DNA of 12,263 bases from CAYWVR01 sp964461715 (GCA_964461715.1 CAYWVR010000055.1:1-12263); one strand, 5' to 3'; positions 1 to 6,783 are shown, numbered from the stretch's first letter. Notes: generated from the letters alone by a model not told the origin. Made by a program: numbers and translations.

Positions 1-318
1 CCCCCCACTACCCCCCAAAAAGTCGCAAAAAGTGTGTCGCTTAGGGATAAAGCGTTTCTCGAATCCCGCCAAACGTATACCCGAGCATCGTAACATAGCC
101 TGAGAAAAGCCCGCCCCAGGCCCTTCGCGGCCCCCCCGATCGGCCGCCCCGAGGTCCAAGTTTTCTTTCGGCCAACAGTTGCCTGAGCGCTTACTATCCA
201 CAAGAATTTACCGTTTTGGCCGGCCAGGGGAAATTGCCTATCTTTCCCACCTTGCCTGGATGGAAAAAATTCATGTGGGATGATTTTTCGCGCGGGCGGC
301 CCGAACCGAAGGCCGCGG
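1..318. other. Left non-coding region
   Basis: I see no convincing gene here. It begins with runs of C and A. From about 155 to 290 it is clearly less GC-rich than the rest of the window. Position 319 is the stop of the minus-strand gene, so the right part is that gene's 3' flank. An imperfect AT-rich inverted repeat lies at 263-289: GAAAAAATTCAT, spacer GTGGG, ATGATTTTTC, with a two-base bulge. On the minus strand it would follow the stop by about 30 bases, but it lacks a GC-rich stem, so it is only a weak terminator candidate. No tRNA or rRNA signature is visible. Confidence 0.6.
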
Positions 319-2607
319 TCAGTACGTCAGGCCATAGAGGAGGATGTTGACGGCGAGGCGGCGGGCGTCGTCGGGGGCGACGGCCCGGGCCCCCCAGGTG
401 CAAATGCCGTCGAGGCCGGGGCCGAGGGCGTAGGGGCTGTAGACGACCACCAGATGCCCGCCCCGCTCCAGGCCATAGAGGACCGGCTCATGGAGGTCCG
501 GATCGGTCTTCCGGACGGCGTCGGAGTACCGGACGCGGTCGATCTTGAAGCCCGGCTCGCCACCGTAAAGGGGGTGATCGGGCGGGAGCCGCTCGAGCCT
601 GGAATCCTCGAAAAGACCGTCCAGAAGGGCCCGAAAGGCCGTATCGAAGGCTGTCCGGCCGCAGCAGGCCTCGCCCCAGAGGAACCCCCCGCGCTCCAGG
701 TACGCCCGCAGGGCCGCACGCTCCTTCTCCGAGAGCTCGAAACCATGGTGCCCCACCATGTAGAGGACGGGAAACTTTCCGATATTGGCAAGGATCGTCT
801 CGGTGGTCGGATCGGCCAGTTGGACGGGGATCGGGCGGTCGTAGACCGAGACACCGAAGCGACGGCTCATGTCCTTCAGGAGCGTCGGCAGGGCGAACGG
901 CCGCGGGCACCAGTCGCCCCCGTGCTGGACCTGGCCGATACGGAGGGCCCCACGGGGCGGCGTGGGGTCGCTGGGGACCGTGAGAATCCGCACCTCGTGG
1001 AGCCGCTCGGGCAGCGGACGGCCCGCCGTGGCGTAGAATGCCAGGTTCTCGCCCCACCGGAGGGCCTCGTTGCCGCGCTCCGGGTCGCCGCGCGCCCATT
1101 CCTCGGACACCCCCTCCGGGGCCAGCAGGACCGCCTCCCGACAGGCCAGGCCGAGGGATTCGATCTTCCGCGACGGGACGTCGTGGACGCAGTGGTAGAG
1201 GGGATGGGTGGGCGGAAGGGGCTCGAACTCGGCCCCGGGGAAGAGCCCGGCGGCAAGGCGGCGGACGCTCTCGGTGAAGGCGGAATCGCCCCTGACGGGG
1301 TCAAAAAGCACGATTCCGCCCTGCTCGACGTACTCGCGGAGGCGGAGCACGTTGGCCGCCAGCATCCGCAAGGGGCCCCGCCCCGCCACGTGCAGCAACG
1401 GGGCCGCCAGGTACTCCTCCAGGCCCGCATCCGGCCGCAGAACCTGCCAGGCGACGGGCTCGTCGCCGAGTCGGGTGCCGAGGTACTCGGTAAGGTGTTC
1501 GAGGTCCCGCGGATCGCGTCCCCAGCGGCCCTGCCACTCGATCCGCTGGATGAGGACGGGGCGGTCGCCCTTGGCCAGGAACAGCAGCGCCAGGGCCGTC
1601 TGGTAGGGCCGATCGGTCCAGGAGCCGTCGGTCCGCTGGCCCTTGACAAGGAGCTCGGTCCCCTCGCGGAACCAGTCGTGGCCGCCGAAGACGCGATGGC
1701 CGCTGGTGACGCCGGCCCGCTCCAGGCTATAGAGCCAGAACCAGTACCACGCCAGACCCCGGCCCGGGTTCTCGCGGAGGCTATAGTGCCCGGAAAGCCA
1801 GTCCACACCCCTCTGGAGGGCCTTCAGGCGGTCCTCGGTGGCGGCAGAGGACTCGTGTGCGGCGAGCCGCTCGTTCGCCAGGTAGAGGCCCGCCAGGACC
1901 GCCGCCGTAACGCTGCCGTAGGCGTCCTCCGGGGCGGAGTTCCGGGCCGTGTAGGCCCATCCGCCGGAGGCGAGCTGGGTGGCCCGCAGGTGCCGCTCGA
2001 CCTTCCGCCAGACCTCCAGAGGGACCTCGGCCCCGGCCCGTTCGGATTCCGCGAGGGCCATGAGGGCGAACTGGGTGTTGGAGGCGTCGGTGCGGGCGTA
2101 GACGAGGCGAAGCTGCTCGCGGGTGCGTCCGGCGCCGAGGCCGGGAAGGGCCTCGGAAGGGTCCTCCGGAGGGGTCCCGTAGCCCCATCCGCCGGTCGGC
2201 TGCTGCATGCGGACGAGCCCGTCGACGGCCTTCTGGAGCCGGCCGGAAAAGGTTGCCGAGCCCGCCCGGGCCCAGGCCATGGCCTTGAGGGCGACGACGT
2301 AGGTGGCCCGGTCGGGGGCGTGCTCCAGGGCGGCCAGACCCCGTCGCACCGCCTCGTCGGCCGGGTCGACTCCCGAAGTGAGGAGGGCGTAGGTGGCCAG
2401 CGCCGTGACGCCGCCGGGGTGGGCGTAATCGGGCCAGGAGCCGTCGACCCGCTGGAGGCTCTTCAGGTGGGCCACGCCGCGGAGGATGGCGGCCCGGACC
2501 TGATCGCCGGTGACGTCGGCAGAGGCGGGGCCGGAGAGGGCGAAAGCAGTCAATAGACCGGCGCAAATGGTCGATATTCCCGCGTGAAGCGCGTGCGGCT
2601 TCGCCAT
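319..2607 (-). CDS. Secreted squalene-cyclase-like barrel protein with two DUF4159-like domains (paralogue 1)
   Basis: A 762-residue exported protein of unknown function. Residues 1-30 look like a Sec signal peptide (hydrophobic core ISTICAGLLTAFAL, likely cleavage after ASA30). Residues 31-345 resemble the alpha/alpha-barrel of prenyltransferase/squalene-oxidase repeat proteins, with Q-x-x-G-x-W-like repeats near 52-58, 135-141, 211-217 and 324-330. No DxDD cyclase motif is seen, so catalysis is doubtful. Residues about 349-540 form a degenerate DUF4159-like module. Residues about 555-762 are a canonical DUF4159 with GGDW (563-566), VGHHGF (618-623) and EACCG (646-650). The start at 2607 is chosen because it gives a clean signal peptide and has GGGAG 11 bases upstream. 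An in-frame ATG at 2634 would add nine residues and has no ribosome site. It is divergent from the MoxR gene. Domain calls are fairly sure; the role is not known. Confidence 0.88.
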   Translation of the reverse strand: MAKPHALHAGISTICAGLLTAFALSGPASADVTGDQVRAAILRGVAHLKSLQRVDGSWPDYAHPGGVTALATYALLTSGVDPADEAVRRGLAALEHAPDRATYVVALKAMAWARAGSATFSGRLQKAVDGLVRMQQPTGGWGYGTPPEDPSEALPGLGAGRTREQLRLVYARTDASNTQFALMALAESERAGAEVPLEVWRKVERHLRATQLASGGWAYTARNSAPEDAYGSVTAAVLAGLYLANERLAAHESSAATEDRLKALQRGVDWLSGHYSLRENPGRGLAWYWFWLYSLERAGVTSGHRVFGGHDWFREGTELLVKGQRTDGSWTDRPYQTALALLFLAKGDRPVLIQRIEWQGRWGRDPRDLEHLTEYLGTRLGDEPVAWQVLRPDAGLEEYLAAPLLHVAGRGPLRMLAANVLRLREYVEQGGIVLFDPVRGDSAFTESVRRLAAGLFPGAEFEPLPPTHPLYHCVHDVPSRKIESLGLACREAVLLAPEGVSEEWARGDPERGNEALRWGENLAFYATAGRPLPERLHEVRILTVPSDPTPPRGALRIGQVQHGGDWCPRPFALPTLLKDMSRRFGVSVYDRPIPVQLADPTTETILANIGKFPVLYMVGHHGFELSEKERAALRAYLERGGFLWGEACCGRTAFDTAFRALLDGLFEDSRLERLPPDHPLYGGEPGFKIDRVRYSDAVRKTDPDLHEPVLYGLERGGHLVVVYSPYALGPGLDGICTWGARAVAPDDARRLAVNILLYGLTY

Positions 2608-2626
2608 CGTCAATCGGACTCCCGCT

Positions 2627-2631
2627 GAGGA
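2627..2631 (+). promoter_or_regulatory. Ribosome binding site fixing the MoxR start
   Basis: GAGGA lies six bases before the ATG at 2638. It supports that start, which also gives the normal N-terminal length for the family. The site falls between the divergent start codons, so transcripts from both directions pass through it. Confidence 0.65.
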
Positions 2632-2637
2632 CATGCC

Positions 2638-3657
2638 ATGCCGGCCGTCGACTTCGATACCCGCCTGGACCAGTTCAAGCGTCTCCGAGATCGTCTCGTG
2701 GCCGAGGTCGGCCGTCGCATTATAGGGCAGCGCCCTATTATCGACCAGATGCTGGCTACGATCTTCGTCCGAGGACATTGTTTGCTGGTGGGGGTGCCGG
2801 GTCTGGCGAAGACGATGATGGTCCGGAGTCTGGCGGGAGCCCTGGACCTGGAGTTCAAGCGCATCCAGTTCACGCCCGATCTGATGCCCTCGGACATCAC
2901 GGGTACCGATATGATCGACCAGGACGCCGACGGGCGGCGTCGGGCACGGTTCATGCCGGGGCCCGTCTTCGCCAACATCGTGCTCGCGGACGAGGTAAAC
3001 CGGGCCCCGCCGAAGACCCAGTCGGCCCTCCTGGAGGCCATGCAGGAGCGTCAGGTGACCACCGGGGGCCGCACCCGGACCCTTCCAGAGCCGTTTTTCG
3101 TGATCGCGACCCAGAACCCCATCGAGCAGGAGGGCACCTATCCCTTGCCGGAGGCCCAGTTGGACCGGTTCCTGTTCGCCATCCACGTGGGCTATCCGAC
3201 CCCGGCGGAGGAGGAGCAGATTCTTCTGGCGGCGGGCGAGGAGGGGCCCCGCGAGCCGTCCGGGCCCATTCTGGCGGCCGAGGAAATCCGGGCGCTCCAG
3301 GAGGTGGTCCTCGCGCTGCCCGTGTCTCGGTACGTCGTGGCGTACGTGGCAAAGCTGGTGCGGGCCACCCGTCCGCACGACCCGAGCGCCCCGGACGTGG
3401 TCCGCGAAATGGTCGACTGGGGGGCCGGGCCGCGGGCCGGACAGCACCTGGTGCTCGCCGGAAAGGCCCTGGCGGCCATGGCGGGGCGGGCGGCGGTGGC
3501 AATCGACGACATCCGGGCGGCGGCCGTTCCGGTCCTCAGGCACCGCGTGGCGACGAACTTCGCCGCCGAAACGGCCGGCCTGGACGCGGTGGCCATCATC
3601 CAGCGCCTCTTGCAGCACGTGCCGGAGCCGCCTGTGACCGCCACCAGCGCCAACTGA
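2638..3657 (+). CDS. MoxR-family AAA+ ATPase
   Basis: A 339-residue cytoplasmic AAA+ ATPase of the MoxR family, which is thought to act as an ATP-driven chaperone that matures or activates partners, usually with a vWA-domain protein. The sequence shows Walker A GVPGLAKT (52-59), Walker B IVLADE (113-118), the family signature N120-R-A-P-P-K-T-Q, sensor-1 N159 in ATQNP, and the arginine finger R176 in QLDRF. An AAA lid follows from about residue 220. Length and motif spacing are normal and all key residues are present. It is the first gene of a plus-strand cluster, 49 bases ahead of the DUF58 gene, and is divergent from the barrel/DUF4159 gene. The promoter must lie within that neighbour, because the start codons are only 30 bp apart. 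I saw no strong plus-strand promoter there. Family assignment is very secure; the substrate is unknown. Confidence 0.96.
   Translation: MPAVDFDTRLDQFKRLRDRLVAEVGRRIIGQRPIIDQMLATIFVRGHCLLVGVPGLAKTMMVRSLAGALDLEFKRIQFTPDLMPSDITGTDMIDQDADGRRRARFMPGPVFANIVLADEVNRAPPKTQSALLEAMQERQVTTGGRTRTLPEPFFVIATQNPIEQEGTYPLPEAQLDRFLFAIHVGYPTPAEEEQILLAAGEEGPREPSGPILAAEEIRALQEVVLALPVSRYVVAYVAKLVRATRPHDPSAPDVVREMVDWGAGPRAGQHLVLAGKALAAMAGRAAVAIDDIRAAAVPVLRHRVATNFAAETAGLDAVAIIQRLLQHVPEPPVTATSAN
2719..2747 (-). promoter_or_regulatory. Candidate minus-strand promoter overlapped by a palindrome, inside the MoxR gene
   Basis: The minus strand reads a perfect TATAAT at 2724-2719. A weak -35-like TGGTCG lies 17 bases upstream, at 2747-2742. 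The start of the minus-strand barrel/DUF4159 gene is about 110 bases downstream. The -10 overlaps an inverted repeat with arms ATAGGGC (2722-2728) and GCCCTAT (2732-2738), extendable to ten-base arms with one mismatch. Because only 30 bp separate the two divergent start codons, a promoter for the minus-strand gene is expected inside the MoxR gene. The palindrome could be an operator. The -35 match is poor, so this is tentative. Confidence 0.35.
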
Positions 3658-3672
3658 AGCCGCTTGCGGCTT
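3657..3672 (+). other. Small intercistronic hairpin between the MoxR and DUF58 genes
   Basis: AAGCCGC-TT-GCGGCTT is a perfect inverted repeat that begins at the last base of the MoxR stop codon. It can also be drawn as a six-pair stem closed by a CUUG tetraloop. No T-tract follows, so it is more likely to stabilise or attenuate the polycistronic message than to end it. Confidence 0.5.
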
Positions 3673-3706
3673 AGCCCCTTCATAACACACGGCATGACAA
3701 CTGCTT

Positions 3707-4615
3707 ATGACCCGCCCCGAATCCTACCTCCGACCCGACGTCGCCCGCCGCGTGGGCCGTCTGGACCTGGAGGCCCGGTTCATCGTCGAGGGGTTCCTGG
3801 CGGGGCTCCACGACTCGCCCTACCGGGGGTTCAGCCTCGAGTTCAGCGAGCACCGGACCTACACCCCCGGCGACGACCCCAAGACGCTCGATTGGGCCGC
3901 CTGGGCCAAGACCGACCGCCTCTACGTCAAGAGCTTCCGGGCCGAGACGGCCCTGGCCGCGTGGCTGGTCGTGGATACGAGCCGCAGCATGGGTTTCGCA
4001 AGTGGCGGCGCCGACGAGGCCATGACCAAGCTCGAATACGCGAAGGCCCTGGCGGCGGCCATCGGGTACCTGCTGGTGCGGCAGAAGGACGCGGTGGGCC
4101 TGGCGACGGTGGGCGAGGGCCTGGAACGGTCGATCCGTCCGCAGGCCACCCGGCGACAACTGGTGCGGGTCCTGGCGGAGCTGGCGAAGGCGGAAGCCGG
4201 GGGACAAACGCACTTGGCGGACGGACTTCATGCCCTGGCGCGTCAGGCCCGGCGGAGGGGGCTCGTGGTCCTGGTCTCCGACCTCCTGGACGAGCCGGAA
4301 TCGGTGCTGGAGGGGGTAAGGCACCTGGCGTTCCGGGGGCACGACGTCGTGGTCTTCCAGGTGCTGGACCCGGCGGAACGGGCCCTGGAGGCCCTGGAAG
4401 GGCCGCTGGTGCTGGAGGACCCGGAGACGGGCGAGCGGGTCGCCACCGACGCCGACGCCATTCGCGACGACTACCGCCGCCGCCTCGACGCCTTCGTCGA
4501 CTTCTACCGGCGGGGCGTGCGGGCCGCCCGGGGCGACTTTGCCGCCATGACCACCTCCACGCCCTTCGACCGGGCCCTGGTCAAGTTCCTGCACGAGCGG
4601 CAGAAGCGGGGCTAG
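3707..4615 (+). CDS. DUF58 domain protein (vWA-like MoxR partner)
   Basis: A 302-residue soluble DUF58 protein. DUF58 genes usually sit beside MoxR genes and encode vWA-like partners of the ATPase. The hallmark segment F46-S-E-H-R-T-Y-T-P-G-D-D-P-K-T-L-D is present, followed by W63 and K75 in RLYVKSF. A MIDAS-like D90-T-S-R-S94 opens the vWA-type fold; T168 and S191-D192 may supply further metal contacts. No signal peptide or membrane segment is seen, so it is probably cytoplasmic or loosely bound to the membrane. The start is chosen by homology: MTRPESYLRP is the usual opening of the family. There is no clear ribosome site in front of it, so translation may depend on coupling from the MoxR gene. 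Its stop lies three bases before the next start. Family call is secure; the exact role is inferred. Confidence 0.94.
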   Translation: MTRPESYLRPDVARRVGRLDLEARFIVEGFLAGLHDSPYRGFSLEFSEHRTYTPGDDPKTLDWAAWAKTDRLYVKSFRAETALAAWLVVDTSRSMGFASGGADEAMTKLEYAKALAAAIGYLLVRQKDAVGLATVGEGLERSIRPQATRRQLVRVLAELAKAEAGGQTHLADGLHALARQARRRGLVVLVSDLLDEPESVLEGVRHLAFRGHDVVVFQVLDPAERALEALEGPLVLEDPETGERVATDADAIRDDYRRRLDAFVDFYRRGVRAARGDFAAMTTSTPFDRALVKFLHERQKRG

Positions 4616-4618
4616 CGC

Positions 4619-5728
4619 ATGACCTTCACGCACCCGTCCATTCTGATCGGCCTGGCGGCGGTGGCCCTGCCGGTGCTGGTGCACCTTCTGGGTGGGCGCC
4701 GAGCCAGGCGGGTGCTTCTGCCGACGGCCCGGTTCGCGGCGGGGGCGGAGCACGCGTCGCGGGCCCGGCGGAGGCTACGGCGGGTAGTCCTGATGACGCT
4801 GAGGGCGATGGCGGTGGCCTTGGCGGTGCTGGCCCTGGCGGGACCGAAGCTGGAGCCGCCCCGGGCGCGGGCCGCCACGGGCGGTGAGCCCGCGAATCGG
4901 CCGCCCGAGGCCGAGGAGGCCACCCGGGGGCCCGTCCGCGTCCAAGTGGTCGATGCCGCCCGCGAGGCGCCCGGACCGGCGTTCTACGTGGCAGCGGCCC
5001 TGCCGGAGGGGGTGCCCGAGGCCCCGGTGCGAACGCGCCTGATCCCGGCGGCGGAGGCGACCGAGGCCGCCCTGGCAGCGGCGGACGTGGTCGTCTGGGT
5101 CGGTTCGACGGCACCGCCGGACTCGGCGGCCCTGGCGAGGCACGTGGAGGCAGGCGGGGGCCTCGTGTGGATGCCCGCGGGGCCGCAAGGGCCGCCCAAG
5201 GCCCTGGAAACGCTGCTGGACGTCCGGATCGGCCCCGCCGAGGAGACGGGCGAGGGCATGACGATCGACCCGGGCGGGTACACGGGGCGGCTCTTGGGGG
5301 CCTTCGAGGGCGGGACGGCGGCCGACGTCAGCCGGCCGGTCTTCCGCCGGCGGCTGAGCATGGAGGCCGACGGGCCGCATACGGTGCGATTCATGGACGC
5401 ACGGCCCGCGATGGCCTTGGCGTGTCGCGGACGGGGTCGCGTCGCGGCGTTGGCGTTCGGACCGAGCCGTGCGTGGGGGGACCTGGCGTCGCGTCCGGAA
5501 TTCGTCGTGCTGGCCCATTCGCTCGTGGAGGGGGTGTACGGGGGGGCGGGCCGGGCCCCCGGCGCGGGGGACGGGATGGGGGCCCCGGTAGTCCTGCGGT
5601 CTCAGGACCGCGGCTCCAGGGGGGCGGCATGGTCGGCCCTGGCGCTGCTGGCGGTGCTGGCTCTGGAGGGCTGGGTAGCCACAGGCGTGTTTCGCCGCCC
5701 CGCTTGCGCGGCGCTTTCTCCACGGTGA
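4619..5728 (+). CDS. Short BatA-like membrane protein
   Basis: A 369-residue membrane protein with the N-terminal aerotolerance-regulator (BatA-like) module: a hydrophobic segment at about 7-24, a basic loop with R-A-R-R-V-L-L-P-T-A-R-F (28-39), and a second segment at about 56-75. The region from about 110 to 315 looks like the class-I glutamine-amidotransferase-like fold often found in planctomycete BatA relatives, with VVVWVGS and a GGGLVWMPAG strand-turn. I see no catalytic Cys-His-Glu triad. A third segment lies at about 337-357, followed by a short basic tail. No vWA MIDAS motif is visible, and many BatA-like proteins are much longer, so this is a reduced form. It follows the DUF58 stop by three bases, implying translational coupling. 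It probably anchors the MoxR/DUF58 pair at the membrane; that is inference. Confidence 0.85.
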   Translation: MTFTHPSILIGLAAVALPVLVHLLGGRRARRVLLPTARFAAGAEHASRARRRLRRVVLMTLRAMAVALAVLALAGPKLEPPRARAATGGEPANRPPEAEEATRGPVRVQVVDAAREAPGPAFYVAAALPEGVPEAPVRTRLIPAAEATEAALAAADVVVWVGSTAPPDSAALARHVEAGGGLVWMPAGPQGPPKALETLLDVRIGPAEETGEGMTIDPGGYTGRLLGAFEGGTAADVSRPVFRRRLSMEADGPHTVRFMDARPAMALACRGRGRVAALAFGPSRAWGDLASRPEFVVLAHSLVEGVYGGAGRAPGAGDGMGAPVVLRSQDRGSRGAAWSALALLAVLALEGWVATGVFRRPACAALSPR

Positions 5729-5750
5729 CCGTGGGGGGCGGTTCGCCGAC

Positions 5751-5814
5751 CGGGCAAAAGCGGCCCGGCGAAACGGGCCCGAGGATTTCCCCAGCCCATC
5801 TCCTGCCCGTTTTT
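5751..5814 (+). terminator. Candidate terminator of the MoxR-DUF58-BatA cluster
   Basis: Downstream of the BatA-like stop, GGCCCG (5762-5767) and CGGGCC (5774-5779) form a six-pair stem with loop GCGAAA. An outer pairing CGGGCA (5751-5756) with TGCCCG (5804-5809) closes a longer structure, followed directly by TTTTT (5810-5814). The inner stem lacks its own U-tract and the outer stem is short with a long loop. Its position between two transcription units is what supports a terminator. Confidence 0.35.
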
Positions 5815-5818
5815 CCCT

Positions 5819-5848
5819 TTGACAGGCCCCTTCATGGACCGGTAGCAT
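5819..5848 (+). promoter_or_regulatory. Sigma70-like promoter of the histone H1-like gene
   Basis: TTGACA (5819-5824, perfect -35) is followed after 18 bases by TAGCAT (5843-5848, four of six matches to TATAAT). The predicted transcript start is near 5855, giving a leader of about 59 bases before the ATG at 5914. This is the best promoter match in the window and fits an independently expressed small gene. Confidence 0.6.
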
Positions 5849-5854
5849 GGGTCC

Positions 5855-5882
5855 GTGCGGGGCGGTTGCCGCCCGATCGCAC
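5855..5882 (+). other. 5' leader stem-loop of the histone H1-like mRNA
   Basis: GTGCG+GGGCGG (5855-5865) pairs with CCGCCC (5869-5874) and CGCAC (5878-5882), with loop TTG and a three-base bulge GAT. It makes an 11-pair stem that begins at the predicted transcript start. A stem-loop at the extreme 5' end is known in other bacteria to protect mRNA from decay; that role here is inferred. Confidence 0.5.
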
Positions 5883-5913
5883 GTTTCGCGAACCTTGCCC
5901 GAAGGAGCCTGGC

Positions 5914-6081
5914 ATGGACGCATTCGACAGACTGAAATCAGTCGTCGCGGAGGCCGAGGACGATCTCGCCAAGGTCGAGAGGGGCAACAAGGCGGCCGGG
6001 ACGCGGGTTCGCAAGGCCATGCAGGACATCAAGAAGATCGCCCAGGAAGTCCGGGTGAAGATCCTCGAGATGCGGGTCTAG
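5914..6081 (+). CDS. Histone H1-like protein, Hc1 family, short form
   Basis: A 55-residue protein matching the N-terminal domain of the Hc1 histone-like family first known from Chlamydia and also present in short forms in Bacteroidota and Planctomycetota. The diagnostic stretch runs from about residue 18 to 46: K-V-E-R-G-N-K-A-A-G-T-R-V-R-K, then IKKIAQEVR. Residues 2-15 are acidic and amphipathic, and the whole chain is probably two helices. Chlamydial Hc1 continues into a long Lys/Ala-rich DNA-binding tail; this protein has none, so DNA compaction cannot be assumed. The start is fixed by GAAGGAG (5901-5907) six bases before the ATG. It has its own promoter and a leader hairpin. It is likely nucleoid-associated or a DNA/RNA-binding accessory protein. 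The family call rests on recalled motif similarity. Confidence 0.85.
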   Translation: MDAFDRLKSVVAEAEDDLAKVERGNKAAGTRVRKAMQDIKKIAQEVRVKILEMRV

Positions 6082-6154
6082 CGGCCCACGCCCGAGCCTC
6101 AACCGCGGCGACGGGGGGCAAAGAGGCTCTCGATCGAGGTCACGGTAGCACGCT

Positions 6155-6233
6155 GCCGCGTGCGGAAACGCCGGGCACGAGGCGGCCCGGGCCGGGAGGT
6201 CCGGGCGCGGTGTCCGGCGTTTCCGCCCGCGGC
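6155..6233. other. Long near-perfect inverted repeat upstream of the FabZ-like gene
   Basis: Bases 6155-6178 pair with 6210-6233: 22 Watson-Crick pairs, one G-T wobble (6175/6213) and one mismatch (6161/6227). The 31-base loop contains a further stem, GCCCGG (6185-6190) with CCGGGC (6201-6206). It lies 73 bases after the histone-like stop and ends 12 bases before the ribosome site of the FabZ-like gene. There is no T-tract after it on either strand. It may be a read-through barrier, a translational control element, or a single copy of a dispersed palindromic repeat. Confidence 0.85.
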
Positions 6234-6257
6234 GTTTGTCGCCCTGGAGAACCGTGA

Positions 6258-6731
6258 ATGCCGCCTCGCGTGCTGGTGGATTTGGAGAAAGTGGACCTCG
6301 ATACGGTGGCGATGCCCATCGAGGAGGTCCGCCGCTACAACCCGCACCGGTTCGAGATGGAGCAGCTCTCGGGCATCCTGTACGTGGATGTCGAGGCGGG
6401 CGAGATCGTCGCCTTCAAGGACGTGGGCGACGACGAGTTCTGGGTTCGCGGCCACATTCCGGGGCGACCGCTGCTGCCGGGGGTGTTGATGGTCGAGGCG
6501 GCGGCCCAGATGTGCAGCGTGTTTTTCAAGCTCCAGCAGCGGGACGAGCGGTTTCTGGGGTTCGGAGGCGTCGACGGCGTGAAGTTCCGCGGGCAGGTGG
6601 TGCCGGGCGACCGGCTGATCCTGGTGGGCAAGGTGGTTGATATTCGGCCGCGGCGCGCTATATTCGATACGCAAGGGCTCGTGGACGGGCGGCTGGTGGT
6701 GGAGGCCCGGATCACGGGGATGCCGATTTGA
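6258..6731 (+). CDS. FabZ-type 3-hydroxyacyl-ACP dehydratase family protein
   Basis: A 157-residue single hotdog-fold protein. FabZ removes water from (3R)-3-hydroxyacyl-ACP to give trans-2-enoyl-ACP in type II fatty acid synthesis in the cytoplasm. The active-site helix signature is clear: H66-I-P-G-R-P-L-L-P-G-V-L-M-V-E80-A-A-A-Q, with catalytic His66 and acidic Glu80. A strand FRGQVVPGDRL (110-120) matches the family's F-x-x-x-V-x-P-G-D element. The N-terminal substrate loop is unusual: Y27-N-P-H-R-F-E-M replaces the standard L-P-H-R-x-P-F-L-L-V-D, so this may be a FabZ paralogue with different acyl preference rather than the main enzyme. GGAGA at 6246-6250 lies seven bases before the ATG. 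It sits between a small nucleoid-type gene and a bL34 gene, with no other fatty acid genes in view. Confidence 0.9.
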   Translation: MPPRVLVDLEKVDLDTVAMPIEEVRRYNPHRFEMEQLSGILYVDVEAGEIVAFKDVGDDEFWVRGHIPGRPLLPGVLMVEAAAQMCSVFFKLQQRDERFLGFGGVDGVKFRGQVVPGDRLILVGKVVDIRPRRAIFDTQGLVDGRLVVEARITGMPI

Positions 6732-6783
6732 CCGAAGGCGAAGCGGCAAGCCGCACGGCCGTTGAGGTTGAAAGGAACGCAGC

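Noticed and set aside
50..75. A tRNA T-arm-like string (TCGAATCCCGCC)
   Set aside because: No matching acceptor, D-arm or anticodon stem can be built around it.
280..2556. A 758-codon open frame on the plus strand opposite the first barrel/DUF4159 gene
   Set aside because: It is antisense to a gene with recognisable domains and a signal peptide. Its own translation is a low-complexity Gly/Pro/Arg/Val-rich sequence typical of GC-rich shadows.
2608..2634. Upstream start of the minus-strand barrel gene at 2634
   Set aside because: It has no ribosome site and would put nine extra residues before a well-formed signal peptide. The start at 2607 is preferred.
3680..4753. A 357-codon minus-strand frame over the DUF58 gene
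   Set aside because: It is a shadow of a canonical DUF58 gene.
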